Shown: one piece after another, positions 46,608-56,236 of the stretch
How positions within the stretch are numbered: position 1 is the stretch's first letter
Layout: the number at the start of each line of letters is the position of its first letter
Assembly (NCBI RefSeq): GCF_003205295.1
Contig: NZ_QJRP01000022.1
Coordinates: 1-64,000 of the forward strand
Direction of reading: 5' to 3'
From: Pseudomonas mosselii
GTDB lineage: Bacteria > Pseudomonadota > Gammaproteobacteria > Pseudomonadales > Pseudomonadaceae
Length of the DNA stretch: 64,000 bases
Notes under the pieces: model-generated
Seen by the model: the letters and a program-made list of their open reading frames with translations, nothing else
Database searches by the model: none
Told to the model about the DNA's origin: nothing
Position numbers and translations under genes: made by a program

Positions 46608-49112
46608 ATGCCCGCTGTTCTGATTCTCAATGGAGTGACCGTGCCTCACGAGCATCCCCAGGCCCCGGCCGACCTGACCCCGCCCGCCCAGTTGCCCTGG
46701 CTGCGCCGCCTGGCGGCCCGCCTGTTGGGGCGCGGCCTGTCGCGGCTGCAGGCGCAGCACCGTGACTCCTGGTTCCTGGGCCACGCCACGGGCCAGCGCA
46801 ACGGCCATGCCGATGGCCTGCGCGAAGGCTACGAGCGGGGCCGGGTGGACGGCTACGAGGCCGGGCGCCAAGTCCTGGTGATCCGTGATACCCGTCCTGA
46901 GCATGTTGCCGTGCCGGGCCAGGACGACAACCTGTTCGACGATTGGCGCCTGCCGCTGACAGCCGAGCTGAAGAAGCGCTTCAAGGCCGACGTCGCCCAG
47001 CGCCTGCCGGCCGAGGCGCAACCGAGCGCGGCGCAGTGGAAGCTGATCTTCAGCGATACCCCGTCCACCTGCGTGGTGGCCGGCGCCGGGGCGGGCAAGT
47101 CGACCTCGCTGGTGCTGCGCATCCTGTTGCTGCGCCATTACCTGGGCTTCGAGCTTGATGCCCTCACCGTGGTGACCTTTACCCGCGAGTCGCGCAAGGA
47201 CTTCATCCAGCGTCTGCTGCAAGTGTTCGCCCAGTGGCAGGTCGAACTGTCGCCGGCCCAGGGTCGCGAGCTGGTGCGCACCTTCCACTCGCGCATCCTG
47301 CCGCTGGTACGCAGCCTGCCGGGCTTTGCCCAGGTGCGGGCATTCGAGACCCTGGGCAGCGAGATGCCTGTCGGGGGCGAAGCCAACGCCGACAGCAACC
47401 CGTTCGACCTGCGCCTGAACGACGCCCAGCGCCAGCAGCTCAACCTGTGTTACCGCGACCTGATGGGGCAGAGCCCGCGTTTCGCCGAGTTGATCGCTGC
47501 GCTGCGCCAGGAAGCCCTGCTGCTCAAGCCGCTGGACCCGGATCACCCGGATGTGCAGAAACGCGCCCAGGTGACCCAGCTGGCGGCCCAGCGCGACGAA
47601 GAGCTGTGCGATGTGATCGAGGATCTGTGGTTCGCCGCCGGGGCCTGGCCGATCAAGGGTATCGAACCTTGCCGGGACACGGTGCAGATCCGTGGCAGCC
47701 GCTTTCATGTGCACGGCCGCCTGGAAGGGCTGGATGCCTGGGTGGTGTTGGGCTTCGACCCGGCCGAGAGCGGCCAGTACCAACGCCCGGGCGCCAAGCT
47801 GGCGGTGCGTGCGGAGTGGGCGGTCAAGCGAACCCTGTTTCAAGCCTTTTGCGACAAGCCATTGATATGGCTGGATAACTATTCTTCTGCAAAACGGCTG
47901 GCGGCGTCTCTGGCGGGTGATGCCGTGGCGGGGCCGGGCTTCGAGTACAAGGTCAAGGGCGAGCTCGCTCCGGCGCCGCTGCTCGACGCCTTCGTCACTG
48001 CGGCCAGTTTCATCGAGAACCTTGGCCTGGACGTGAATGCCGCGGTGGCGGCCATGAGCTTCCCGTCCGGCGACACCGACGCGACCTTCTTCGAAGCCCT
48101 GGCCCTGTACTGGAAGGCGCTGGAGGCGCACCTGCTGGCCCAGTCGCCGCCGGTGATGACCTACAACCGCATGTTCGCCCTGTTCGGCGAGAACAACCCG
48201 GAGAACCTTGGGCTGTTGCCCGACCCGTTGCTGCGCCCACTGGCGCACCTGATGATCGACGAGTTCCAGGACGTCTCGCCGCAGATTGTCAGTTGGCTGC
48301 GCGCGAGCCTGGTCGAGATCCGCCGCCGTGGCCCGGCCCTGCATGTCGGGCGGGTGGCGCAGCATTCGTCGCTGATGTGCGTGGGTGATGACTGGCAGTC
48401 GATCTACGGCTGGCGCGGCAGCTCGCCGAAATACTTCATGGAGTTCACCAAAGCGTTCCCGTCACCCACCAACACGCGGGTGATGCTGGTGGAGAACTAC
48501 CGCAGCCAACAGCACATCATCGATGCCGCCGAACACCTGGTCAAAGGCGCGCCGGCCATCACTGGCAAGAAGGCCAGGGCCGCAGGGCTGGCGGCTGAGC
48601 TGCCGCTCGCGCCGGTAAGGGTCTTCGATCGGGACGAGGCGGCACTGGCCGAGACCGTGATCGAACACTACGAGCGTGGCGAAACGGTCATGATACTGTT
48701 TCGAAAAACTAGCGATAAGTTATTGATAAATCAATATTTATTGTCAATTATCAAGGCTGATTCTGGCCTGCCGCCCGGCCAGCGACGTCTACGCCAGCTG
48801 ACCTATCACAGCGCCAAAGGTCTGCAGGCTGACGCGGTGTTCATGCTGGGCGATTGCCAGTACCTGACCAGCTCGCCGTACAAGAACCAGGTCTACCGCC
48901 TGGCCGGCCTGGGCAAGCCAGGTGACGCCCAGGCGTTCGACACGGCGCAGAAGGAAGAGGTGCTGCGTCTGGCCTATGTCGCGGTGACACGAGCAGTCCG
49001 GCATTGCTACTGGCATGTGGAAAAGGCCAGCGGCGAGGTGGCCTGCCAGCCGCGTGCGTCGAACCAGGTGCAGGGGCGGCAGGTCTTCTTCGAAGACCTG
49101 CGGGGCCAGTAG
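46608..49112 (+). CDS. UvrD/Rep-type superfamily 1 DNA helicase with N-terminal glycine ladder
   Basis: An 834-residue helicase. Walker A is VVAGAGAGKSTSLVLR near residue 158. Other motifs are VVTFTRESRKDFIQRL (Ia), LMIDEFQDVSPQ (II), VGDDWQSIYGWRGSSPKYF (III), VENYRSQQHII (IV), LTYHSAKGLQADAVFML (V) and LAYVAVTRAVRHCYW (VI), so the ATPase appears complete. Before it, residues 58-86 show glycine at every fourth position: GHAT GQRN GHAD GLRE GYER GRVD GYEA GRQV. This is unusual for helicases and recalls GxxxG helices. A short AT-rich stretch lies near 48700-48760 inside motif-linking sequence. It converges with the large toxin-like gene (two bases between stops). It resembles helicase IV-type enzymes in layout, but the exact family is uncertain. 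Confidence 0.85.
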   Translation: MPAVLILNGVTVPHEHPQAPADLTPPAQLPWLRRLAARLLGRGLSRLQAQHRDSWFLGHATGQRNGHADGLREGYERGRVDGYEAGRQVLVIRDTRPEHVAVPGQDDNLFDDWRLPLTAELKKRFKADVAQRLPAEAQPSAAQWKLIFSDTPSTCVVAGAGAGKSTSLVLRILLLRHYLGFELDALTVVTFTRESRKDFIQRLLQVFAQWQVELSPAQGRELVRTFHSRILPLVRSLPGFAQVRAFETLGSEMPVGGEANADSNPFDLRLNDAQRQQLNLCYRDLMGQSPRFAELIAALRQEALLLKPLDPDHPDVQKRAQVTQLAAQRDEELCDVIEDLWFAAGAWPIKGIEPCRDTVQIRGSRFHVHGRLEGLDAWVVLGFDPAESGQYQRPGAKLAVRAEWAVKRTLFQAFCDKPLIWLDNYSSAKRLAASLAGDAVAGPGFEYKVKGELAPAPLLDAFVTAASFIENLGLDVNAAVAAMSFPSGDTDATFFEALALYWKALEAHLLAQSPPVMTYNRMFALFGENNPENLGLLPDPLLRPLAHLMIDEFQDVSPQIVSWLRASLVEIRRRGPALHVGRVAQHSSLMCVGDDWQSIYGWRGSSPKYFMEFTKAFPSPTNTRVMLVENYRSQQHIIDAAEHLVKGAPAITGKKARAAGLAAELPLAPVRVFDRDEAALAETVIEHYERGETVMILFRKTSDKLLINQYLLSIIKADSGLPPGQRRLRQLTYHSAKGLQADAVFMLGDCQYLTSSPYKNQVYRLAGLGKPGDAQAFDTAQKEEVLRLAYVAVTRAVRHCYWHVEKASGEVACQPRASNQVQGRQVFFEDLRGQ

Positions 49113-49114
49113 GT

Positions 49115-52100
49115 TCAGTTGTTGGGGTCGCGACGCCTGGTCAGGCGAAGGTAAAGCGCGTCTTCGTCCTCCTCCAGGCCCAGAGCCATGCGGTTCATGC
49201 CCGCGACATACTGCTCACTGGTGATGCTCTGGCGCAGGGGCTGGCCATCTTCACCCAGGGGGCTTCGGCCCAGGGCCTGGGACAGCGCCTCGATCACCGG
49301 GGGTTCGAGCGAGCCGTCCAGCTCGTTGCCTTCCAGGTAGTCCATGCCCACGTCCCAACGGCGCCTTAGCGAGTTGAAGCGAGCACTGAACTCACGGCGC
49401 AGCAAGCGACGCCAGGTAGGGTGACGTGAAATCCACTGGCGGCGCATGACGGCGTTGTCATCCCGGATCTCGACCTCGTCACGTACTGCTTCCTCGGTCC
49501 TGTTCGAGACCTCGGCGATCTGTCGATACAGCATGTCCTGCTGGGGCTCGGGGAAATCCAGTGTCGTCGACAGGCGGGTGCGTAGGTCCAGACGAATCTC
49601 GATCAGGTCCAGGCCTTGGCCCAGACCGTTGTGCAGCACGTCGTCCGACAGAGTGTCGAAGCGATGCAGGGGCGGCAGCGCTGGCCTGGCGCCCCGTTGG
49701 CCCAGCGGTCGGGCGCGCCAGGTATCCACCGCGCGCAGGGCATCGCGTCGCGCCAGCCTGGCGCTGTACAGATCCTGAGCCAGGGCATTTACCTGGTCAC
49801 GCCGGAACAGGCGCCGAAAGAACTGGAACAGCGGCGGTGTGGCAACCTCGTCCCCTGCGATCCCGTAGCCGGTCTTGATTTGCGCGGCCTCATCGAAAGC
49901 CATGACTTCGACTTGCAGGGAGCTGAAACCATCGGCACCGGCATCGCCACAGCTCGCCGGGAATTCAGAGGCCACCTCGTTCAACCGCGTGCGCAAGCGG
50001 GTATTGGCGGCGGCGCGGTCAAGCAGTGTCCAGACCTGGCGGGCGAAGGCCCTGGGCTGGCGCAGCGCGCTGGCCGACATGCCGACCTGTTCGATCACCT
50101 CGCGCAGGCTGGTATTGTGGTTCTCTTCAAACAGCCTGTCCCAGGTGGTCTGTTGGGTTTCGCTCGCGCCGCCCAGCCAGTCGATGCGCTGCGGGGTAGC
50201 AGGGAGATTCGCCTCGAGCATTTCTTCTTCGACGCAGGCGCCAATCACTCTCAGGCTTTCGCGGGTGCGCTCATCCAAAGGGTTGTAGTTGAAGCGCCAG
50301 TGATAGGCGGGACGTCTGGCCAGCAGTTCGTCAAAATAGGCTGAATTGAGGAGAGTGTCGTAATCGGGGACTTGCGCGATGCGATTCGCGCTCAGGTCCA
50401 CTTCGCGCAGCATGCATGGATTGCGCTGCATCAAGGCACTCAGGCCACTGGGCCACTGCTGCAACTGGCCGTTATCCAGACGCAGGGTGGCCAGGTTCTC
50501 CATGCCGCTCAGGTCTGGACTGAGGCCCAGCGGATTCAGGCTCAAGTGCAAGTGTCGCAGCTCGCGCATCGAACCGAACGCACCTGCCATGTCCGCATCC
50601 AGCACAATGCGGTTGACCCGCAGGTCCAGGATCTCCAGGCGCAGGCCGGCGATCATCTGCAGGTCCGGCTGGGTAAGGGTCAGGCGGTTTCGGGGCAGCT
50701 CCAGGCTGCGCAGGTTGATCAGGGTCGGCAACACTTCATGGGCGGCAGCCGGCAGTTCGCCCAGGCGCGCACCGCTCAGGCGCAGTTCCCGCAGTTGCGG
50801 GGCGTTGCGCAGCGCTTGCAGAACGGAGGTGGCGCTCAGTTGCGGGCTGCTGCGCACATCGATTCGCCGCAATGCCGGGAAGGCCTGCAGGAAGTCTGCG
50901 GGCATCTCGATCACATTGAGATTCTCCAGCGTCAGCGTGGTGATGTGGTCGAAACGTGTCGAAAGTGTTGGCAGCGCATCGAGGGTGAGGTTGGACAGGC
51001 TGAGCATCTCGCCGTCCAGACGCTGCCAGGCCCGGATCAGCACGTCGGCGGTCCTGTTGAAGTGCGCGCCGACTTCCTCGCCCCAGTCATCGGCACCCGT
51101 GCTGGCCCAGGTGTGGAGCTGTTCGCGCAGTCCCGCCAGTTGGGCACGTAGCGCTTGAATCTGTTCGGTCACGTTGCCTCTGGCGCGCAGGGTGCCTAAC
51201 ATCTGGCGAACCTCGCGACTGCTGAGTCCGGGGTACAGGGCATGCAGCTCGCGTTCGGCCCGGGAGGCGAACACGCCGGGGCTCAGGGGGTAGCCATACC
51301 TGCCATCGCTCAGGCGCAGTGGCGAGCGAACGCCGGAAAGTGAGGGTTGCTGGCCAATCAGTCGGGCGGTGGCGGAGCGATCGGCGAGTGCCGCGTAATA
51401 GCGTTGTTGCACAGTCCAGTCTGGGTGTCGATACAGAAGACTGTCGCTGATGAACTGACTATCGGTGTTGGCCAGGCTGCTGCGATACAGCCCAAGGATT
51501 GCACGGTCCAGCCGCGCGCGCGCCTGCAGTAGCCGTGCTTCCTCGGCAATACGCAGAGGAACCCGGCCTGCAAGCAGATTGTCCTGTTCGGCGGAGTTGG
51601 CTTGATTGGCGAGTTCGTCGAGTGCCTGTCGAGGGAGGTTGGGAAACTGACGACCGATGGCCAAGCCTGCAGGGTTGGATGCCTTGGGTTGGCTGCTGTA
51701 GAGGCTGTCGAACAGTGACGCCCGCTTTGCGCTCAATTGATCGGCCATCAGCGTCTGCAGGGCCTGTTGGCGCCGCTCGCCTGGGGTACCTTCGGGCAGT
51801 AGCGCCGCCACCGTTTCTTCGTCCAGGCCCTGCAGTATGATCCTGGCCAGGTCGCCGTTCTCCAGATCGCTGCGGGTGACCTGTATCACACGTTCACCGA
51901 GCCGGTTGCGTCCATAGCGGGTGGCGCTGCCCGTCGGTTTGTCGCCATCGAACACCTCCAGCACCACATCCTCGGGCCAGCCAGGCAGTTCGTCGAGAAC
52001 GCTGATGGCGAACTGTTTGTAGGCAGCCAACGGACGACCCTGGCGGGTTCGGGCGATAATGTCGCCGGCGGTGATGTCGGCCTTCAGCCGTCGCAGGGCG

Positions 52101-54172
52101 TCCTCGAGCAGCGCCGGAGGACGCCTGCCGTCGGCGTGGACTTGCTCCAGCACACCACGGTCCAGTGCGCTGCTGTCAAGTGCGGCCAGCAGTTCGTCAT
52201 CGGTCAACCCTTTGCAAAGTGGGCCGAGACGGCGCATCAACTTGACCCGGGGCCATTCTTGCGGCTGCTCGTGCGCCATGCGCCAAGCCCCTTTGCCATT
52301 GCCGTGCAAACGTGGCTGGTAGGCCTTGGGGGCTTGCGGATGGAGGATTCTCCAGTTCTCGGCGACGTCTTTGCGGACCTCGTGGAGGATGTCGTCCAGC
52401 TCCACGAAATGCCGGTCGTCATACTGCAGGATGCCTTCGTCATCCGGTTGCAGGTCCACCGGCAGTTTGACCGGACTGCGGTACGACTCTAGCTGCGGGT
52501 GCCATAACCGCTCCTCGCCATCGAGCCAGAGACTTTCCATCCAGTCGACGAATCCGGAAGCTTTCGCCAGCTTGGCGGCGCCGGCGATGGCGGCCACGCT
52601 GCCGAAGTTGACGAGCAACGATTCGAGCTGGCTCACGGCCTCAGCGTTGTCACCTTCGGACCAGGCCTCGAAACCGTGGAAGATGCTGCTCATGACCTGG
52701 CCGGCGCCCACGGCCAGCATGGCGACGTCCAGGCCGGGGACGAACATGGCCGCCACCCCCAGCAGGGTCAGGCCGCGGTCGCCCCACAGCATCAGGCGTT
52801 CGCGCCGGGCCTTGGCGTCGATGTCCGCTGTGGGTACTGCCACGCCGCGAGCGTCGTCGTGCAGGCGTTGCACATGGTCGTTGAACAGCTTGGGCCAAAC
52901 CGGAAAGGCAATGGCGGTCTCACGAATTGCCAGCGCCGGGAAGCCGGCCGGGCGCGCAGGCGATGAGTCACCTGTCTTGCCAGCTGTTTCCTGTTCTTGC
53001 CAGGGATGCGTGCCGGGCTCTGTCTCGCCAAAGGCGGGGGAAGGTGTTTCGAGGGGGATCACGTCGTCCCGGTGGCTTTCGAACAGCCTGGCCTTGAGCT
53101 TTCTCGCCATTTTCGGTCGATCCTTCAGGGCGACATGCTCGAGAAAACGTTCGAGATAGTCGGGCTCCAGCAGCCGACGACGCAGGTACCTGCCGAAAGC
53201 CAGCCGGTTGATGAATTCCTGTACAGGTTGATCGTCGTCGAAGGGCAGGTAGGCGATACAGGACGGATTGGGCTGGCCGTTGGAGGTCAACAGCCACAGA
53301 TCGTGCAGTTGGATGCCCAGCATGCTCAAGGTTTGCACCGAGGCCGTTGCCGTGCCGAAGCTCGGTGCTGCGTCGGTGGCGCAGAGCTGGCGCAAAGCTC
53401 CGAGGCCCTCATCCGTCAGGTGCCCGCGCAGACGGGCGATCAGCGCCTGTACGGCAAGCTCATCGCGCCGGGACTGGCTCCACAATGGTTGCAGTACGGT
53501 TTTTCGCGAACCGCCATAGATGCCTTGCAGGTGCTGCTGATAACGTGTGCCCAGGTCGAGCGCACGGCAGTGGCTGACGAAGGCGCTGGTATTCAGACCT
53601 GGAATCGCGCTGCTGTCGTCGACGCTGACCTGCAGGGTGCTGAAGGGGCCGACTTCTGTCATGCCTTCGAAGTTGTGCAGGGCGGCTTCGAGCAGGCTGG
53701 TGAGGGTGGCGGCGCCGGACGGTAGCTCGGTCAGGACAGTTGGGCGAGGCATTTCATGGGAGGCATCCGGATCAGGGAACTCGCCCTCAAGGCTGTGTGT
53801 GAAAGGCTGGTGCCTGAACTGCGCTTGCGTGACAGATACCTGGACACCCAATCGCGCCTTCAGCAAAGGTTCACAGAATTCGGTGATGCCCTGCAGGCCT
53901 TGCAAGGCCTCGGTCAGAGCCTTGCCGCTGACCGTTCGCTGTTTGATGGCCTCGCGCAAATCGTCCTGTTGGACAGGGGGCGCCTGCACGAACCAGTCCT
54001 CGAGCTGCCCGTCCGGCTTGACGTGCTCTCGATGTGCCCGACGCAACAGCCTTTGAGCATGGATGGGATGCAGGTGCCTGGCCCATCCTGGCAGGTTGCG
54101 CAGGATCTGCTGCTGGTGGAAGGGAGGATCGATGCTGTGCATGGTCGCATTCCAATGAGGGTGGGCGACCAT
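49115..54172 (-). CDS. Giant LRR protein with IpaH/NEL-like E3 ubiquitin ligase end and toxin-like N-terminal region
   Basis: A 1685-residue protein (ATG 54172; ATG 54142 is a possible start). No signal peptide is seen. Residues 1 to about 1050 resemble the large N-terminal region (DUF6543 / dermonecrotic-toxin type) of Pseudomonas toxins. They include a hydrophobic helical stretch near 480-550 (LLGVAAMFVPGLDVAMLAVG). About residues 1054-1267 form leucine-rich repeats (LRELRLSGARLGELP, LRSLELPRNRLTLT, LREVDLSANRIAQVP). The C-terminal 350 residues match the NEL domain of IpaH/SspH ligases: ASCGDAG carries the CxD motif, with Cys1408 as the likely catalytic residue. NEL enzymes are delivered into eukaryotic cells and ubiquitinate host proteins. 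No type III secretion genes are present in the window, so delivery is unknown. It is a single gene. Confidence 0.85.
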   Translation of the reverse strand: MVAHPHWNATMHSIDPPFHQQQILRNLPGWARHLHPIHAQRLLRRAHREHVKPDGQLEDWFVQAPPVQQDDLREAIKQRTVSGKALTEALQGLQGITEFCEPLLKARLGVQVSVTQAQFRHQPFTHSLEGEFPDPDASHEMPRPTVLTELPSGAATLTSLLEAALHNFEGMTEVGPFSTLQVSVDDSSAIPGLNTSAFVSHCRALDLGTRYQQHLQGIYGGSRKTVLQPLWSQSRRDELAVQALIARLRGHLTDEGLGALRQLCATDAAPSFGTATASVQTLSMLGIQLHDLWLLTSNGQPNPSCIAYLPFDDDQPVQEFINRLAFGRYLRRRLLEPDYLERFLEHVALKDRPKMARKLKARLFESHRDDVIPLETPSPAFGETEPGTHPWQEQETAGKTGDSSPARPAGFPALAIRETAIAFPVWPKLFNDHVQRLHDDARGVAVPTADIDAKARRERLMLWGDRGLTLLGVAAMFVPGLDVAMLAVGAGQVMSSIFHGFEAWSEGDNAEAVSQLESLLVNFGSVAAIAGAAKLAKASGFVDWMESLWLDGEERLWHPQLESYRSPVKLPVDLQPDDEGILQYDDRHFVELDDILHEVRKDVAENWRILHPQAPKAYQPRLHGNGKGAWRMAHEQPQEWPRVKLMRRLGPLCKGLTDDELLAALDSSALDRGVLEQVHADGRRPPALLEDALRRLKADITAGDIIARTRQGRPLAAYKQFAISVLDELPGWPEDVVLEVFDGDKPTGSATRYGRNRLGERVIQVTRSDLENGDLARIILQGLDEETVAALLPEGTPGERRQQALQTLMADQLSAKRASLFDSLYSSQPKASNPAGLAIGRQFPNLPRQALDELANQANSAEQDNLLAGRVPLRIAEEARLLQARARLDRAILGLYRSSLANTDSQFISDSLLYRHPDWTVQQRYYAALADRSATARLIGQQPSLSGVRSPLRLSDGRYGYPLSPGVFASRAERELHALYPGLSSREVRQMLGTLRARGNVTEQIQALRAQLAGLREQLHTWASTGADDWGEEVGAHFNRTADVLIRAWQRLDGEMLSLSNLTLDALPTLSTRFDHITTLTLENLNVIEMPADFLQAFPALRRIDVRSSPQLSATSVLQALRNAPQLRELRLSGARLGELPAAAHEVLPTLINLRSLELPRNRLTLTQPDLQMIAGLRLEILDLRVNRIVLDADMAGAFGSMRELRHLHLSLNPLGLSPDLSGMENLATLRLDNGQLQQWPSGLSALMQRNPCMLREVDLSANRIAQVPDYDTLLNSAYFDELLARRPAYHWRFNYNPLDERTRESLRVIGACVEEEMLEANLPATPQRIDWLGGASETQQTTWDRLFEENHNTSLREVIEQVGMSASALRQPRAFARQVWTLLDRAAANTRLRTRLNEVASEFPASCGDAGADGFSSLQVEVMAFDEAAQIKTGYGIAGDEVATPPLFQFFRRLFRRDQVNALAQDLYSARLARRDALRAVDTWRARPLGQRGARPALPPLHRFDTLSDDVLHNGLGQGLDLIEIRLDLRTRLSTTLDFPEPQQDMLYRQIAEVSNRTEEAVRDEVEIRDDNAVMRRQWISRHPTWRRLLRREFSARFNSLRRRWDVGMDYLEGNELDGSLEPPVIEALSQALGRSPLGEDGQPLRQSITSEQYVAGMNRMALGLEEDEDALYLRLTRRRDPNN

Positions 54173-54364
54173 TCAAGGGCAGGAGCAAGGGCCTGAGGCG
54201 GTACATAGTTGAGTCGCCTCCAGGGCGATGGCTGACATGCTCGGCACCGTTTGGCCCACAGCGCCTGCGGTGGACACACCGTCGGCCATTGACGGCGACG
54301 GCCTAAGGTCAGCCAGCGGGGACGCTGCTATGGTCTAGACAAAGCCTGAACGTGGAGCACTGCC

Positions 54365-54781
54365 ATGCCAGCTTTCACCATCCTGCATATCGACCATCTC
54401 GTCCTGCGCGTCGGCGACCTGGAGCGCAGCCTGGCCTTCTATCATGAACTGCTCGGCTGCCCGGTACGCAAGCGCCGGGACTCGCTGGGCATGATCCACC
54501 TGGGGGCCGGCGACGGCCTGATAGACCTGGTAGCGGTCGACGGCCCGCTGGGACGCCAGGGCGGCGAGCATCCCGGCCCGACCGGGCACAACGTCGATCA
54601 CTTCTGTCTGCGCGTCGAGCCGTTTGACGAGTCGGCGCTGAGTACACTGCTGCGCGATGCCGGGGTACGGGTCGAGGCCGCGGAGAAACGCTACGGGGCT
54701 GAAGGCGAGGGTATCTCGCTGTACTGCTACGACCCCGATGGCAACCGTGTCGAACTCAAAGGGCCGCCAATTCAGGCATAA
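54365..54781 (+). CDS. VOC family protein (glyoxalase/bleomycin-resistance fold)
   Basis: A 138-residue two-module VOC protein. IDHLVLRVGDLERSLAFYHE and GHNVDHFCLRVEPFDE start the two halves, giving His ligands, and CYDPDGNRVELKG supplies the usual C-terminal Glu. Such proteins bind a divalent metal and act on small molecules (glyoxalases, dioxygenases, fosfomycin-type resistance). The substrate cannot be told. It is alone on its strand, between the large LRR gene and the YjbR gene. Confidence 0.82.
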   Translation: MPAFTILHIDHLVLRVGDLERSLAFYHELLGCPVRKRRDSLGMIHLGAGDGLIDLVAVDGPLGRQGGEHPGPTGHNVDHFCLRVEPFDESALSTLLRDAGVRVEAAEKRYGAEGEGISLYCYDPDGNRVELKGPPIQA

Positions 54782-54833
54782 AGGTGCTGCAACGCTCACG
54801 CAGCCTGCTGGGCGACATGATGAGCGCAGCAAC

Positions 54834-55208
54834 CTACGGTGCGTCCGGCCCGAGTAGCAATCCAGCCTGCTGGCGCTTGGGCAAGCGTCGCACCACCAGT
54901 TGGTGCGACCGGCGCAGCAGGTCGCTCAGCTCGTCGCGGCCCATGGGGTAGGGTGGCAGCATGCTGATCCACTTCGCCCGCGCCAGGTACGGAGCCGGGC
55001 GAATGCCGGGGCGGTCGCAATAGCCGAGGAACAGCTCGTCGGCCACCTTGAACGACAAGCCGGCGCCGCCCAGGTCCTGCACGGCGAACATCTTGTTGCC
55101 GGCGACCGAGAACACCCGGATGCCGCCCCATTTATAGTCCTCCCGCGCCCCGGGCAGGGCCAGGCACAGGGCCGCCACCTGCTCTTCGGACATCCTTTTC
55201 TCAGACAT
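54834..55208 (-). CDS. MmcQ/YjbR family DNA-binding-like protein
   Basis: A 124-residue protein. ATG 55208 has GGAGAG upstream and overlaps the LysR-gene stop by eight bases, so the two are one operon. YjbR/MmcQ marks are CLALPGAREDYKWGG, a segment with KMFAVQDL, and PAPYLARAKWISM. The fold (CyaY-like) is known from structures, but the biochemical role is not established. The operon with a LysR regulator may mean shared control only. Confidence 0.82.
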   Translation of the reverse strand: MSEKRMSEEQVAALCLALPGAREDYKWGGIRVFSVAGNKMFAVQDLGGAGLSFKVADELFLGYCDRPGIRPAPYLARAKWISMLPPYPMGRDELSDLLRRSHQLVVRRLPKRQQAGLLLGPDAP

Positions 55209-56103
55209 AACGCTCTCCACAGGCCTCGAACGAGGCGGCCAGGTGATCGATCCACGCGCGTACCGCCGGCAGCAGGCCACGGCGGTGCGGATAGACGGCC
55301 TGCAGGTAGCCGCCGGGCAGCGACCAGTCTGGCAGCAGGCGCACCAGTTCGCCACGGGCCAGTTCCTCTTCGCAGAACATCGACGGCAGGGCGGTGAAGC
55401 CCAGGCCGGCGCGTACCGCGGCGTTGCGCACGACGAAATCGTCGATGGCCAGCCGTGGCTCCAGGGCGACATCCTCCTGGCGGCCTTGGGGACCAATCAG
55501 ACGCAAGTGCACCAGGCGATCGGCTTCGGCCGCGCCGAGCACCGGCAGGCTGGCCAGTTCGGCAGGTTCGCGGATGTGGTCGGCAAAACCCGGTGCGGCC
55601 ACCAGTTGCATCTGTGCCTGGCGCAGGCGCCGGGTGACCAGGGCCGGGTCTTCGTCGCCCAGGTCGCGCACCCGCAAAGCCACGTCGATGCCCTCGGAAA
55701 TCAGGTCGACCCGGCGGTTGATCAGCACCATGTCCAGTTGTACCTGGGGATACTGGGCGAGAAAGCGACTGATCACATCCGGCAGAAAGGCGTGGGCCAG
55801 GGCCACCGGGCAGGACACCCGCAGGCGGCCTCGGGGTTCGCTGGACATGCTGGCCACGACCTCGTCGGCCATCTCCGCCTCCAGCAGCATGGCCTGGCAA
55901 TGGGTCAGGTAGCGCTCGCCAACGGCGGTGAGCTTGAGCTGCCGGGTGGTGCGTTGCAGCAGGCGGGTGCCCAGGCGCTCCTCCAGCTCGGCGATACGCC
56001 GCGACAGGCGCGACTTGGGAATACCCAGCTGGCGCCCGGCGGCGGCGAAGCCACCGGCTTCGACCACCCGGGCGAAGTAGAAGAGGTCGTTGAGGTCTTG
56101 CAT
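55201..56103 (-). CDS. LysR-family transcriptional regulator
   Basis: A 300-residue regulator with an N-terminal winged helix-turn-helix (AAAGRQLGIPKSRLSRRIAE) and a linker with LLQRTTRQLKLTAVGERYL. An effector-binding domain of the CrgA/DhcR subgroup follows, containing GRLRVSCPVALAHAFLPDVI and ISEGIDVALRV. It is divergent from an azoreductase gene with 133 bases between starts, the usual layout for a LysR regulator and its target. It probably activates that gene in response to quinones or related electrophiles. The yjbR-like gene follows in the same operon. Confidence 0.9.
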   Translation of the reverse strand: MQDLNDLFYFARVVEAGGFAAAGRQLGIPKSRLSRRIAELEERLGTRLLQRTTRQLKLTAVGERYLTHCQAMLLEAEMADEVVASMSSEPRGRLRVSCPVALAHAFLPDVISRFLAQYPQVQLDMVLINRRVDLISEGIDVALRVRDLGDEDPALVTRRLRQAQMQLVAAPGFADHIREPAELASLPVLGAAEADRLVHLRLIGPQGRQEDVALEPRLAIDDFVVRNAAVRAGLGFTALPSMFCEEELARGELVRLLPDWSLPGGYLQAVYPHRRGLLPAVRAWIDHLAASFEACGERYV

Positions 56104-56236
56104 TTGGCTGTCTCATTGTTCTATCAGTGGAACAAACTAACGCGTTTTTACCGACTTATCAGCTATTCGATGTGCCGATAGGATTGCCCCCATCGTGATC
56201 GCCCACCGCCGCGGTCTTCATTCACAGGAGAGTCCC

